A stretch of DNA of 64,000 nucleotides from an uncultured Fodinibius sp. (lineage in GTDB: Bacteria; Bacteroidota; Rhodothermia; Balneolales; Balneolaceae). Each line of letters starts with the position of its first letter. Position 1 is the stretch's first letter. This document shows positions 53,093-62,078 of this stretch, piece after piece. Under the pieces are notes generated by a model. That model had not been told where the DNA came from and made no database searches. It saw only the letters and a list, made by a program, of their open reading frames with translations. Location: NCBI GenBank assembly GCA_913057775.1, contig CAJXOG010000001.1:186001-250000 (forward strand), in the 5' to 3' direction. The position numbers and the translations under genes were made by a program.

Positions 53093-54868
53093 TTAGTTCT
53101 CTTCAGGGGATAATACAGCACCGGAAATGGGCGGGAGCGTAATTACAGCTTCACTATTTGCTATCTCTGTCCGATTACCCGTAACAATATTTTCAAGATG
53201 CTTCCCTTCTTCAACTTCAAAATGATCTAGTGGTATTCTGATTTTCTGCGTCCGACCTGAGCGGTTCACGGCCACCAAACAAAACATATGCTTGTTTAAA
53301 AAACGGGCAAACACAAATACATTCCGATCATTCTCAGTAAGCAATTCCTGGAATTTACCTTTTCGTAATGCTAAATGTTTATTCCTTATCCCACCTAATT
53401 TCTTATACCAGTTAAACAGTTCCTCATCAAATGAATTTTCATCAACAGGACGATCTTTGTCTAACGGATGGGTAGCCTCTGGCTCATAATCGAATTCTGG
53501 CCACACCATTGGTTTCCGATCATCGGGATCGTCAGCCCCCCACATGCCCGCCTCCGTACCGTAAAAAATCATAGGAGCACCCACATACGTATATTGAAAT
53601 AGCGAAATGAGCCTTTGCAGACGACGTTCTTTGGTCGTGGGTTTACGCACGTCAAAACCTTCCTCGGGCTTAGTTTCGGTATCAAATTCACGGTCGGGAT
53701 TCACAATCATCGATGCCAGACGCGGCGTATCGTGACTATCCATCAGGTTCTGTTGCACCAATTCGGCTCCATCCGGCAATCCTTCCCGAATGGATCGCAA
53801 TCTTTTCATAAAATCAGACGGTGTCAACAGTTGATCAATCATATAATCCTGCACCGCTTCGGTAAATGGATAATTCATAGCAGCGGTAAAGAGCTCGCTA
53901 TTAACCCACTCACGCCCTTTATCCGTCCAAATTTCTCCCACGGTATAAGCATCGGAATTCATATTTCGAACCACAGAATTCCATTCTTTCCAAAATTTTT
54001 GTCCGACCTCTTCGGGGACATCCAGCCGCCAGCCATCAATACCGTCCGACGGATCACCATCTCCATCGGGATCCATCCAACGTCGCGTAATTGCAAAAAT
54101 GTGCTCCCGAACAGGTTTTACCAGAGTGCCATGAACTTCCTTTAATTCAGGTAGGCTTTTAACCCCCCACCAGCCGTCGTAATCAAATTTCTGACCGTTG
54201 CCATCAGCAAATGATTTGATGGAATACCAGTTTTTATATTTGGATTTCGACTGGTTCTCTTTCACATCTTGAAAGGCCCAAAAATCAGTTCCTGTGTGGT
54301 TAAAAACCCCATCAATGATAATCTTCATGTCTCTTTTATGGACCTCTTCGATCAGCTTCAAAAATAACTCATCTGCTGATGTCCACTGCCATGTATCCGG
54401 ATCTTCGGGATCTTCCTGCTTCATAATTTCCACATCACCTTCGGGATCGGGACCAAAGAAGCGATCAATATGGTGATAGTAACTGGTATCGTATTTATGT
54501 AGCGATACTGCATCAAAAACAGGATTCAGATAGATTCCACCGATACCCAACTCTTGCAAATAATCCAGCTTATCGATAACACCCTGCAGATCACCTCCGT
54601 AACGGCGCTTAAAAACGCCATCGCGAAAAGTATCGCCCAATGATTGTTCCCAGTCAGCCCGTTTATACCAGTCACCTGTCCAAGGTGATATTTGCCACCC
54701 CTTGGGACCGCCTACTCTTTCGCGTGTAGGATCATTGGAAGGATCTCCATTCCGAAAACGCTCGGGAAAAATTTGATACCAGATTACATGCTTAGACCAA
54801 TCCGGTGCATGATAAGATGTGTTAACAGGATTTCCATTGTTTGATGTGTGATCGAGAGGGTGTTCCAT
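53093..54868 (-). CDS. Cytoplasmic GH13 neopullulanase/alpha-glucosidase-like enzyme
   Basis: The 591-residue GH13 enzyme has no signal peptide and so acts in the cytoplasm. The barrel begins with VIWYQIFPERFRNGDPSNDP and carries Asp283 (GWRLDVPEEV), Glu312 (YTVGEIWT) and Asp380 (LMDSHDTPRL). The GGDLQGVIDKLDYLQELGI region is typical of the cyclomaltodextrinase/neopullulanase branch, but the CBM34 domain is missing, so it could be an alpha-glucosidase-like hydrolase. It follows pfkA by 24 bp, pairing malto-oligosaccharide hydrolysis with glycolysis. Confidence 0.9.
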   Translation of the reverse strand: MEHPLDHTSNNGNPVNTSYHAPDWSKHVIWYQIFPERFRNGDPSNDPTRERVGGPKGWQISPWTGDWYKRADWEQSLGDTFRDGVFKRRYGGDLQGVIDKLDYLQELGIGGIYLNPVFDAVSLHKYDTSYYHHIDRFFGPDPEGDVEIMKQEDPEDPDTWQWTSADELFLKLIEEVHKRDMKIIIDGVFNHTGTDFWAFQDVKENQSKSKYKNWYSIKSFADGNGQKFDYDGWWGVKSLPELKEVHGTLVKPVREHIFAITRRWMDPDGDGDPSDGIDGWRLDVPEEVGQKFWKEWNSVVRNMNSDAYTVGEIWTDKGREWVNSELFTAAMNYPFTEAVQDYMIDQLLTPSDFMKRLRSIREGLPDGAELVQQNLMDSHDTPRLASMIVNPDREFDTETKPEEGFDVRKPTTKERRLQRLISLFQYTYVGAPMIFYGTEAGMWGADDPDDRKPMVWPEFDYEPEATHPLDKDRPVDENSFDEELFNWYKKLGGIRNKHLALRKGKFQELLTENDRNVFVFARFLNKHMFCLVAVNRSGRTQKIRIPLDHFEVEEGKHLENIVTGNRTEIANSEAVITLPPISGAVLSPEEN

Positions 54869-54892
54869 TACATTATATCAGCATGCAAACTT

Positions 54893-55867
54893 TTAAATAG
54901 AAATAATATCGGCAGTACGAAGCAACTCTTTATCCATTTTGGGATTTTGTTTCGTTGCCTTTTCAAAATCGGTATAATAAATTTCCCGATTTCGGATACC
55001 AACCATAATGTCTTTTTTTCCATCTTTCAACGCCTCCACAACAATCACACCAAGCCTGCTTGCCAATACCCGGTCGGCACAGCTCGGACGTCCACCCCGC
55101 TGTACATGCCCTAGAATAGTTACTTTTGTTTCGTAGCGATCACCAAATTCTTCTTTTACTTTTTCCTCGAGATCATAAACACTTCCATTATTATCTCCTT
55201 CAGCAACAATAACCAGCCGTGATGTTTTATTCCGTTTTGATGTTCTTGCCAGCGATTCAAAAAGCTTTTCAACACCACGATCTTCTTCGGGAATCAAGAC
55301 CTCCTCAGAACCCGCGGCAATACCTGAATACACAGCAATAAATCCGGCATCACGACCCATAACCTCGATAAAAAACAGCCGATTGTGAGAAGTTGCGGTA
55401 TCACGAATTTTATCAACAGCATCAACGACCGTATTTACAGCTGTATCAAATCCCACGGTAAAGTCAGTACCATAAATATCGTTGTCGATGGTTCCCGGAA
55501 TACCCACAATGGGTAGATCAAACTTTTCACCAAATTCCATAGCACCGGTGAACGTTCCGTCCCCCCCGATCACTACGAGACCATCAAGCTCGTGCTTCTG
55601 AATATTCTCCCAAGCCTTTTGCATACCTTCTTCCGTTTTAAAATCGAGACTGCGGGCAGATTTTAAAATCGTCCCCCCCTGGTGAATGATATGCTTTACC
55701 GAGCCCGCATCCATTTTTTCTATGTCATTCTGGATCAGTCCCTCATATCCATGGCAAATTCCATAGGGAGTTATATTATAGTACACACAAGTTCGCACGA
55801 CCGCACGTATGGCGGCATTCATGCCCGGCGCATCTCCACCGGATGTTAATACACCTATTCGTTCCAT
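54893..55867 (-). CDS. pfkA: ATP-dependent 6-phosphofructokinase
   Basis: The 324-residue glycolytic enzyme phosphorylates fructose-6-phosphate. Signatures are TSGGDAPGMNAAIRAVVR (nucleotide site), GGDGTFTGAM (ATP-binding Gly and catalytic Asp region), GTIDNDIYGTDFTVGFDTA (catalytic aspartates) and the effector or substrate region GRDAGFIAVYSGIAAG. The Gly of GGDGT indicates ATP rather than pyrophosphate as donor. It precedes the GH13 gene by 24 bp; a putative promoter lies in the 86-bp gap after the TPR gene. Confidence 0.96.
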   Translation of the reverse strand: MERIGVLTSGGDAPGMNAAIRAVVRTCVYYNITPYGICHGYEGLIQNDIEKMDAGSVKHIIHQGGTILKSARSLDFKTEEGMQKAWENIQKHELDGLVVIGGDGTFTGAMEFGEKFDLPIVGIPGTIDNDIYGTDFTVGFDTAVNTVVDAVDKIRDTATSHNRLFFIEVMGRDAGFIAVYSGIAAGSEEVLIPEEDRGVEKLFESLARTSKRNKTSRLVIVAEGDNNGSVYDLEEKVKEEFGDRYETKVTILGHVQRGGRPSCADRVLASRLGVIVVEALKDGKKDIMVGIRNREIYYTDFEKATKQNPKMDKELLRTADIISI

Positions 55868-55953
55868 TATTTACTGAAAATTGTAATTCTTAATTATTTC
55901 GATGTGCTAAATACAAATATCAAATGTCCAATTTTGACCGCTTAAGATAACGA

Positions 55954-56724
55954 TTATTGCAGATCAAAAATAAGTTTTCTGCACTGTTCTTTTAACATGG
56001 GATCATCGGGGGTTCGACTTTCCAACTCCACTGCATTTTCACATACTGAAATAGCTTGCTGGTCGTGTCCCATCTCTTCGTACACCTTGGCCAAATCATA
56101 GTAGTACAAGATGTTATTATCGTTAAAATCTATAGCTTTTTGGATAGCATCGGCAGCTTTTTGATTACTTGCATCACCGGGAATACCGCCAAATAATGTA
56201 TTGGCTGCCGCGCGCTCAACCCAGCTCAAGTTCGCCACCTTAAAATGCCAGCGTCCAAGTACGTGCCATACACCCGCGTGGTTTTCGTCGTATTCCAATG
56301 CCTTATCAGCGTATTTTTTAATGGCGCGGGAAGCGGCAACACGTTCACGAGCTCCCGATATAAGTGCCTTACGTCCCATTGCGACCGCCATCACAAAATG
56401 AGATTGGGCATCAGTTGAATCTACTTCAAGCGCGCGTTCCGCAAGGTCAATTCCACGATTAAAATATTCTTTTTGATCACCCTCATCATTAAATCTATTA
56501 CCGATCCGAGAATACAAGAAGCTGGCCCGCCAAAGCGCCTTATAATTTTCAGGTTCTTCTTCTAGAATATCACGATAAAGTTCCAGCGCCTCTTTTTCCT
56601 CAAAAGATTCATAAAGGGAGTCGGCCCGCTGTTTTTGATCCACAAGATCTTGCTGGGCAAATAGCAGAAATGGAAATACAAAAAATGCAAAAGTAGCTAT
56701 AATGCTTTTTTCAAGTACGCTCAT
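55954..56724 (-). CDS. Exported TPR protein, RMDN-like
   Basis: The 256-residue protein has a Sec signal (ending LLFAQ near residue 24) and at least four tetratricopeptide-type repeats, for example ALELYRDILEEEPENYKALW, GIDLAERALEVDSTDAQSHF and AIKKYADKALEYDENHAGVW. The spacing and GRWHFKVANLSWVERAAANT segment recall the regulator-of-microtubule-dynamics-like TPR family found in Bacteroidota. The likely location is the periplasm. It lies between a small lipoprotein gene (57 bp) and pfkA (86 bp). Partners are unknown. Confidence 0.7.
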   Translation of the reverse strand: MSVLEKSIIATFAFFVFPFLLFAQQDLVDQKQRADSLYESFEEKEALELYRDILEEEPENYKALWRASFLYSRIGNRFNDEGDQKEYFNRGIDLAERALEVDSTDAQSHFVMAVAMGRKALISGARERVAASRAIKKYADKALEYDENHAGVWHVLGRWHFKVANLSWVERAAANTLFGGIPGDASNQKAADAIQKAIDFNDNNILYYYDLAKVYEEMGHDQQAISVCENAVELESRTPDDPMLKEQCRKLIFDLQ

Positions 56725-56781
56725 AAAGATAAAATTGTGTCAAACCTATTGTTTATTGAATGCAGCGGGATAATATATTTA

Positions 56782-57414
56782 TCACAACTCATTGATACCA
56801 CCGTTGGCATCAATTTCATATTCGGTTGTGATAGTGTTTTTTTGCTCTAACGGATACTTGATGTCACGAATAGTCTCCGATCGTATAAAAATACTATTCT
56901 CTTTACTATTCACGGATATATCTGTTTGGATACTACGTGCCGGAATCTGTTCATATATTCCAACGGTATCAAAGCTTCGTAACTCTTTACCGCTAAAGGT
57001 AGCAACAATAACTTCTGCATCACGATAAGCTGAAGGGTACTCTAACAAAAACCATCGCACCGTTTGTAACTCCAAAGATTGTTCGCCCACCAGCGTTAAC
57101 CTTTGACTTTCTTCCTCAATATAACATGATTCTGCTTTTGCTTTTAACCCTTCCAAAACCTCCCAATCAAGAAACAAAGGAGATTCCAAGATAGACTTGG
57201 AGCTACAATACGATATTTCGATTAAATCATCCGCTAAATTTTCAGAATGGTCGTTACTTTTTAATTCCTCATCCGTACTTTTTTTAAAGGAGGAATAATC
57301 TTGTGAATTAAGATACTGTTGATCAACTTTTCGTTCCTGCTCTTCAGAACACGAAGCAGAACTTACAACAACAGCAAATACAATGAACAAATAAAGGAAC
57401 TTTCCTTTAGCCAT
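56782..57414 (-). CDS. Hypothetical lipoprotein
   Basis: The 210-residue protein has a lipobox with Cys22 (VSSASCSEEQ). The remainder is mixed alpha/beta with a Ser/Lys/Asp-rich N-terminal part; a stretch WFLLEYPSAYRDAEVIVATF and a later SETIRDIKYPLEQKNTITTEY suggest a compact beta-rich domain. I recognise no family. It lies 19 bp after ispG and 57 bp before the TPR gene, so it belongs to the same transcript. The two exported proteins may work together at the envelope, which is speculation. Confidence 0.6.
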   Translation of the reverse strand: MAKGKFLYLFIVFAVVVSSASCSEEQERKVDQQYLNSQDYSSFKKSTDEELKSNDHSENLADDLIEISYCSSKSILESPLFLDWEVLEGLKAKAESCYIEEESQRLTLVGEQSLELQTVRWFLLEYPSAYRDAEVIVATFSGKELRSFDTVGIYEQIPARSIQTDISVNSKENSIFIRSETIRDIKYPLEQKNTITTEYEIDANGGINEL

Positions 57415-57433
57415 GACAGCTACTTAATTGCAA

Positions 57434-58696
57434 TTATTTAGAAGCACCTTCTTGTACCGGTTCATTTTCCTCTTTCCCGTTGGTGTCTCCATAATTCCGC
57501 ATCACGTAATCATCCAAGATACTTCGAAATTCTTCGCCAATGCCTTCACCGCGGAGCGTAGTATAATGCTCACCATCCATATAAACAGGGGCTTTAGGTT
57601 CTTCAAAGGTACCGGGCAGCGAAATACCGATGTTCGCATTACGAGATTCACCCGGGCCATTTACTACACATCCCATTACTGCAACATTCATTGTCTCAAC
57701 TCCCGGATATACATCGCGCCAGATCGGCATCATTTCACGCAGGTAGTCTTGAATTTCATCAGCAAGCTCCTGAAAATAGGTGCTGTTTGTACGACCACAT
57801 CCCGGACAGGCTGTTACTTGCGGCACAAAGTTACGGATGCCGAGCGATTGCAAAATCTGTTGGCATATTCGGACTTCCTTAGCCCGATCCCCACCCGGTT
57901 TAGGCGTCAGCGAAACGCGGATCGTATCGCCGATTCCCTGCTGTAATAAAACCGACAGTGCAGCCGTACTAGACACTGTTCCTTTCATGCCCATACCCGC
58001 TTCGGTAAGGCCCACATGCAGCGGATAATCGAGTAATTCGGCTATCCGTTCGTATACATGTACAACATCCTGCACATGAGACATTTTACAGCTGATAACA
58101 ATTTTATTGGATGCAAGTCCCACACTTTCAGCCAGCTCAGCAGACCGTCGCGCGCTTTCAACCATGGTGTCCAGCATAACCTGCTTGGACGACTTGGGAG
58201 TTTCGAGTTCACTGTTGGCATCCATTTTCTTGGCTAATAACTTCTGATCGAGCGATCCCCAGTTAACACCAATACGCACCGGCTTGTCATGTTTTATCGC
58301 TTGCTCTACAATAGTGCAAAAGTTTTCATCCCGGGTTTTAGTTCCGGTATTGCCGGGATTGATGCGAAATTTGGATAAGGCTTGTGCCGCCTCGGGGTAA
58401 TCGACCAGCAGCTTGTGGCCGTTGTAATGAAAGTCACCGACAATAGGTACCGTTACATCATCTGCAAGCAGTTTTTCCTTGATCTCGGGGACGGCCTTTG
58501 CCGCAGCGTCATTATTTACGGTAATACGGACAATTTCCGATCCTTCTCTATGCAAGTACTTAATCTGTTCTGCCGTAGCATCAACGTCCGACGTATCGGT
58601 GTTCGTCATCGACTGCACCACAATAGGTGCACCACCGCCTACCGGCACATCACCAACCATTACTTGTATAGAATCTCGTCGTTTAATGTGAGACAT
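57434..58696 (-). CDS. ispG: 4-hydroxy-3-methylbut-2-en-1-yl diphosphate synthase
   Basis: The 420-residue iron-sulfur enzyme of the MEP isoprenoid pathway acts on MEcPP. The TIM barrel begins [20 protein letters not shown]; the [4Fe-4S] ligands are in [12 protein letters not shown] and [20 protein letters not shown] (three Cys and the Glu). The compact length fits the bacterial two-domain form rather than the long three-domain form common in many Bacteroidetes. It sits 74 bp after a rhomboid gene and heads a short run with the lipoprotein and TPR genes. Confidence 0.96.
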   Translation of the reverse strand: MSHIKRRDSIQVMVGDVPVGGGAPIVVQSMTNTDTSDVDATAEQIKYLHREGSEIVRITVNNDAAAKAVPEIKEKLLADDVTVPIVGDFHYNGHKLLVDYPEAAQALSKFRINPGNTGTKTRDENFCTIVEQAIKHDKPVRIGVNWGSLDQKLLAKKMDANSELETPKSSKQVMLDTMVESARRSAELAESVGLASNKIVISCKMSHVQDVVHVYERIAELLDYPLHVGLTEAGMGMKGTVSSTAALSVLLQQGIGDTIRVSLTPKPGGDRAKEVRICQQILQSLGIRNFVPQVTACPGCGRTNSTYFQELADEIQDYLREMMPIWRDVYPGVETMNVAVMGCVVNGPGESRNANIGISLPGTFEEPKAPVYMDGEHYTTLRGEGIGEEFRSILDDYVMRNYGDTNGKEENEPVQEGASK

Positions 58697-58770
58697 AATA
58701 TCTTTGTTTGTTTTTCTGATCGTACCCTAATGAACCACAGGTACGATAAAAATCATTCAAATTTTCGCAA

Positions 58771-59637
58771 TTAATTTTTATTACTCAGCTCAAAGAGTTT
58801 TTGTTTTTCTTTATCAGTGAGACCATCATATCCTTTTTGAGAAATCTTCTCCAAGATAGCATCAAGCTCAGTCTGATCCGATTCATCAACAACCTCCACA
58901 TCAGAAACGGAATACATATTTTTATTTTTAGGGCTGGATTTCTTCTTCTGATAGGTCCCCTTTAAGCGATACCAAAACTGTTCAACAGGTAACACCCAGC
59001 GGCTTAAATCATTGCCCTGGCGGTGATATTTCATCAACAAATAGCCAATGCCGGCTCCCGCAAGGTGTACAATTCTCGCTGTTCCATCTGATGATCCCAA
59101 CAGCAATGCATCAATGGCAATAAGTCCAGCTACCAGATAACGTGCCTGGATGGGTGGAAGTAAAATCAGCATAATAGGCATGGTGGGATAAAGCATCGCA
59201 AATGCAACCATGATGCCATAAACAGCACCCGATGCTCCAATTACGGGATTAAATCCCAGCACTGGAGCCGCAACAATATTGAACAACGCTCCACCAATAC
59301 CGGCGCCAAAAAAGAGGACCGAAAATGTCCGAGGTCCCATCGACTCTTCAACCGAACGTCCCAGCCACCAGAGCCAGAGCATATTAAAAAGCAGGTGAAA
59401 TGCGCCACCATGTAAAAACATATAGGTAACGGCTCTCCATGGTTGAAAAAGCGCTGTCTGCCACTCAGGATAAAACGCAAATGCATCAATAAATAAATTG
59501 CTATAGGCAGGACTGAAGATACTCAGCAGCGTTTGTATGATAAAAACGGCTACGTTGATCGTAATAATCACACGAATTGCCACCGGCAATCCCCAATAAC
59601 CGCGCTTTACTGAGTTACCGAAAGAGTCGTTATACAT
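58771..59637 (-). CDS. Rhomboid-family intramembrane serine protease with C-terminal extension
   Basis: The 288-residue membrane protein has a six-helix rhomboid core (about 15-215). The catalytic serine is in NPVIGASGAVYGI (GxSG) and the histidine in IVHLAGAGIGYLL; the HGGAFHLLFNMLWLWWLG segment is the conserved helix 2 with His and Asn. A hydrophilic cytoplasmic tail (about 225-288) contains a conserved small motif region (ELDAILEKISQKGYDGLTDKEK). It lies 60 bp after a second, shorter rhomboid. Substrates are unknown. Confidence 0.92.
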   Translation of the reverse strand: MYNDSFGNSVKRGYWGLPVAIRVIITINVAVFIIQTLLSIFSPAYSNLFIDAFAFYPEWQTALFQPWRAVTYMFLHGGAFHLLFNMLWLWWLGRSVEESMGPRTFSVLFFGAGIGGALFNIVAAPVLGFNPVIGASGAVYGIMVAFAMLYPTMPIMLILLPPIQARYLVAGLIAIDALLLGSSDGTARIVHLAGAGIGYLLMKYHRQGNDLSRWVLPVEQFWYRLKGTYQKKKSSPKNKNMYSVSDVEVVDESDQTELDAILEKISQKGYDGLTDKEKQKLFELSNKN

Positions 59638-59696
59638 ATTGGTAGTCCACCATTAATGCTGTTGCTGCATTGCGTAAAGTTAACAAAAATTTCCTG

Positions 59697-60326
59697 TTAG
59701 TAGTAAGATTCTTCACTTTTTAATCCCCAATATTTTATCAGGATAAAGCCTACAAGCATTCCTCCCAAGTGGGCAAAATGCGCTACCCCAGAGTTAGCCC
59801 TGGTTAAGCCGCTGATGAGTTCAATAGCTCCAAAAATAGCAACAAAATACTTGGCTTTTATGGGGATAGGTGGAAAAAGAAGCATTATTGGACGGTTGGG
59901 AAACATCATCCCGAAAGCCAGCAGAATACCATAAACGGCTCCCGAAGCACCCAATGTAGGAGCACCACCTCCGCCAATCAGCATGTGCAGTAAAGCAGCT
60001 CCAATACCGGTTAAAAAGTAGTAGATTACAAAACGATTAGTACCCCAGAAATTTTCAATGGCCTGCCCAAACATCCATAAAGCAAACAGGTTGAAAAAGA
60101 TATGTCCAAAGCCGGCATGCAGAAACATATAAGAGATCAGTTGCCAAACACCAAAACGTCCGGAATCGATAGGCCAAAGCGCTCCATAAGTAAATAAATA
60201 CTCTGAAACCACTGGTGTACTAAGAGCTACAAAAGCCAGTAAGTTTATAATCAGCAAGTGTTTTACTGCCGGAGGAAATATCGAAAGTTGCGTATTGGGA
60301 CTGTATTGCGGGGATTGATAATTCAA
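59697..60326 (-). CDS. Rhomboid-family intramembrane serine protease
   Basis: The 209-residue integral membrane protease has the catalytic pair in APTLGASGAVYGIL (Ser) and HFAHLGGMLVGFI (His), and the helix-2 motif HAGFGHIFFNLFALWMFG. It lacks the cytoplasmic tail of the adjacent paralog (58771-59637), which is 60 bp downstream. The tandem pair looks like a duplication followed by divergence. Bacteroidota-type genomes commonly carry this pair. It is the first gene of the ispG block. Confidence 0.92.
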   Translation of the reverse strand: MNYQSPQYSPNTQLSIFPPAVKHLLIINLLAFVALSTPVVSEYLFTYGALWPIDSGRFGVWQLISYMFLHAGFGHIFFNLFALWMFGQAIENFWGTNRFVIYYFLTGIGAALLHMLIGGGGAPTLGASGAVYGILLAFGMMFPNRPIMLLFPPIPIKAKYFVAIFGAIELISGLTRANSGVAHFAHLGGMLVGFILIKYWGLKSEESYY

Positions 60327-60555
60327 GAATAAATAATATTTATTAGTAATTTATTTTGGTGGAATATACGGTTCCTGTCCGTCAATTCTAATAGCTCATA
60401 TCAGTCGAAATTTGTCTACTAATAGATACGAACTTAGATGCTTTTTGTTGTCTTTTATGGCCAGTGAATTGATCAATGCGGAAATAACTGTTAATGCCAC
60501 TGAGCCAGAAATAGTTATCATGAGATTCTGGAAACGTACCCGAACTACATTTCAA

Positions 60556-61884
60556 CTATTTGCTGCTATATGCTCTCATATAATCAACGGTCAATCCAAC
60601 CATCGATTTAACCCCCAGCTTCATCCCTTCTTCCTCAATATAAAAGTCTGGTGTATGATGGGGAGGTGCCTCAGACGGATCCATTCCTTTGGGCATTCCA
60701 CCGACAAACCAGTATAAGCCTGGGACTTCCTTTTGAAAAAACGAAAAATCCTCAGCTCCGGTAATAGCATCTGATAGGATTACATCTTCTGAACCGGCAA
60801 TACCCTGCAAGGTAGGCAGCATCTGCTCAGTAAGCTCCGGATCATTATACGTCACCGGGTATCCTTTTTCAATTTTAACCTCAGCTGTGGCACCCATGCT
60901 TTCGGCCGTCTTTGTAGCAACATGACGTATTTTTCTGTGGATAATATCCTGCATTTTGGAATCAAGTGTACGAATGGTACCAATCATCTCTGCTTCTTCC
61001 GGTATAATGTTATTGCGAACACCGGCCTCAATTTTCCCAACCGATATTACTGCAGCAGCTTTCGTAAGTTCGGTTTGACGACTGATAATAGATTGCAATC
61101 CCTCAATTATTTTCGCTGACGTTACTATGGGATCAACGCCAGTCCACGGCGTAGACCCGTGAGTTTGCTCCCCCTTCACCGTAATCACAAAACGATCGGA
61201 GGCCGCCATGGTACCTTCGGGACGATATCGGATTTTTCCCACCTCGGTTTGTGAGTTAATATGCTGACCAAAAATTACATCCACATCAGGATTCTCAAGT
61301 ACTCCTTCCTCTACCATCAATTCTGCCCCACCTTCCTCGCCTGGAGGCGCGCCCTCTTCGGCCGGCTGAAAGATAAATTTTACCGTGCCTTGAAGCTCAT
61401 CTTTCATATCGGTAAGAATTTTTGCCGCGCCCATCAGCATCGCAATATGCGTATCATGTCCACATGCATGGCTAACGCCCACCTTTTTACCGAGGTAGGT
61501 TGTTGTTTTCATTGATTTAAAAGGTACTTCAGTCCGTTCCTTTACCGGCAGAGCATCAATATCAGCTCGTAAACCTACCACCGGTCCCTCTTTACCGCCT
61601 TCCAAAACTCCAACTACGCCAGTGTGTGCAACACCGGTTTCCACTTTTATTCCCAAATCACGCAAGTAGTCAGCAATATATTCGGCGGTTTCCTCTTCCC
61701 TATTCGAAAGCTCCGGATTTTTGTGAAAATGTCGCCGCCATTCCACAACCTGATCAAAGATTTCTTCAGTCTGTTCATTAATCTGCTTATATACTTTCTG
61801 GGGATCTTCTTGCTGTGCCAATGCCGGCCATTGCAATCCCAATAAAAGTAAAGTGATGAGTAAACCCGTTCCTATCCTATCCAT
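60556..61884 (-). CDS. Exported M20 family amidohydrolase
   Basis: The 442-residue metallopeptidase-like hydrolase has a Sec signal (ending WPALAQ near residue 24), so it is extracytoplasmic. It shows the M20D pattern: RRHFHKNPELSNREEETAEY, GLRADIDALPV, SHACGHDTHIAMLMGAAKIL (metal-binding Cys/His), IFQPAEEGAPPGEEGGAELM (catalytic Glu pair) and GAEDFSFFQKEVPG. Members hydrolyse N-acyl amino acids such as hippurate or N-acetyl compounds; the precise substrate is unknown. It stands alone between the rhomboid genes and the glutamine synthetase. Confidence 0.9.
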   Translation of the reverse strand: MDRIGTGLLITLLLLGLQWPALAQQEDPQKVYKQINEQTEEIFDQVVEWRRHFHKNPELSNREEETAEYIADYLRDLGIKVETGVAHTGVVGVLEGGKEGPVVGLRADIDALPVKERTEVPFKSMKTTTYLGKKVGVSHACGHDTHIAMLMGAAKILTDMKDELQGTVKFIFQPAEEGAPPGEEGGAELMVEEGVLENPDVDVIFGQHINSQTEVGKIRYRPEGTMAASDRFVITVKGEQTHGSTPWTGVDPIVTSAKIIEGLQSIISRQTELTKAAAVISVGKIEAGVRNNIIPEEAEMIGTIRTLDSKMQDIIHRKIRHVATKTAESMGATAEVKIEKGYPVTYNDPELTEQMLPTLQGIAGSEDVILSDAITGAEDFSFFQKEVPGLYWFVGGMPKGMDPSEAPPHHTPDFYIEEEGMKLGVKSMVGLTVDYMRAYSSK

Positions 61885-62015
61885 AATATTCTGAGTTAAT
61901 TAAAGCAGTAGTTATCCAAACTTTCTAATTTTGTTGAAATAAATACAGATCTGCAAAAAACATATTCATTATTCTGTTAATGGTAATGGATATGAATGTG
62001 TACCAAGTACCAAAT

Positions 62016-62048
62016 ATAAAACCCTCAGGGATTTGAGTACCCTGAGGG
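62016..62048 (-). terminator. Intrinsic terminator after the glutamine synthetase
   Basis: Read on the minus strand, CCCTCAGGG and CCCTGAGGG form a 9-bp perfect stem with a 9-nt loop (62022-62048), followed by TTTTAT. It lies 30 nt after the gene's stop. Confidence 0.8.
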
Positions 62049-62078
62049 CTAAAATATATAACCGATAATTAAATGCCG

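Noticed and set aside
53615-54145. A 176-residue plus-strand open frame inside the cytoplasmic GH13 gene
   Set aside because: Antisense to the catalytic region of GH13; no ribosome site or known domain.
57428-57946. A 172-residue plus-strand open frame inside ispG
   Set aside because: Antisense to the conserved Fe-S cluster region of ispG; composition is that of a complementary strand.
60412-60717. A 101-residue plus-strand open frame across the end of the amidohydrolase gene
   Set aside because: Half of it overlaps the M20 gene in antisense, it has no ribosome site and no recognisable domain.
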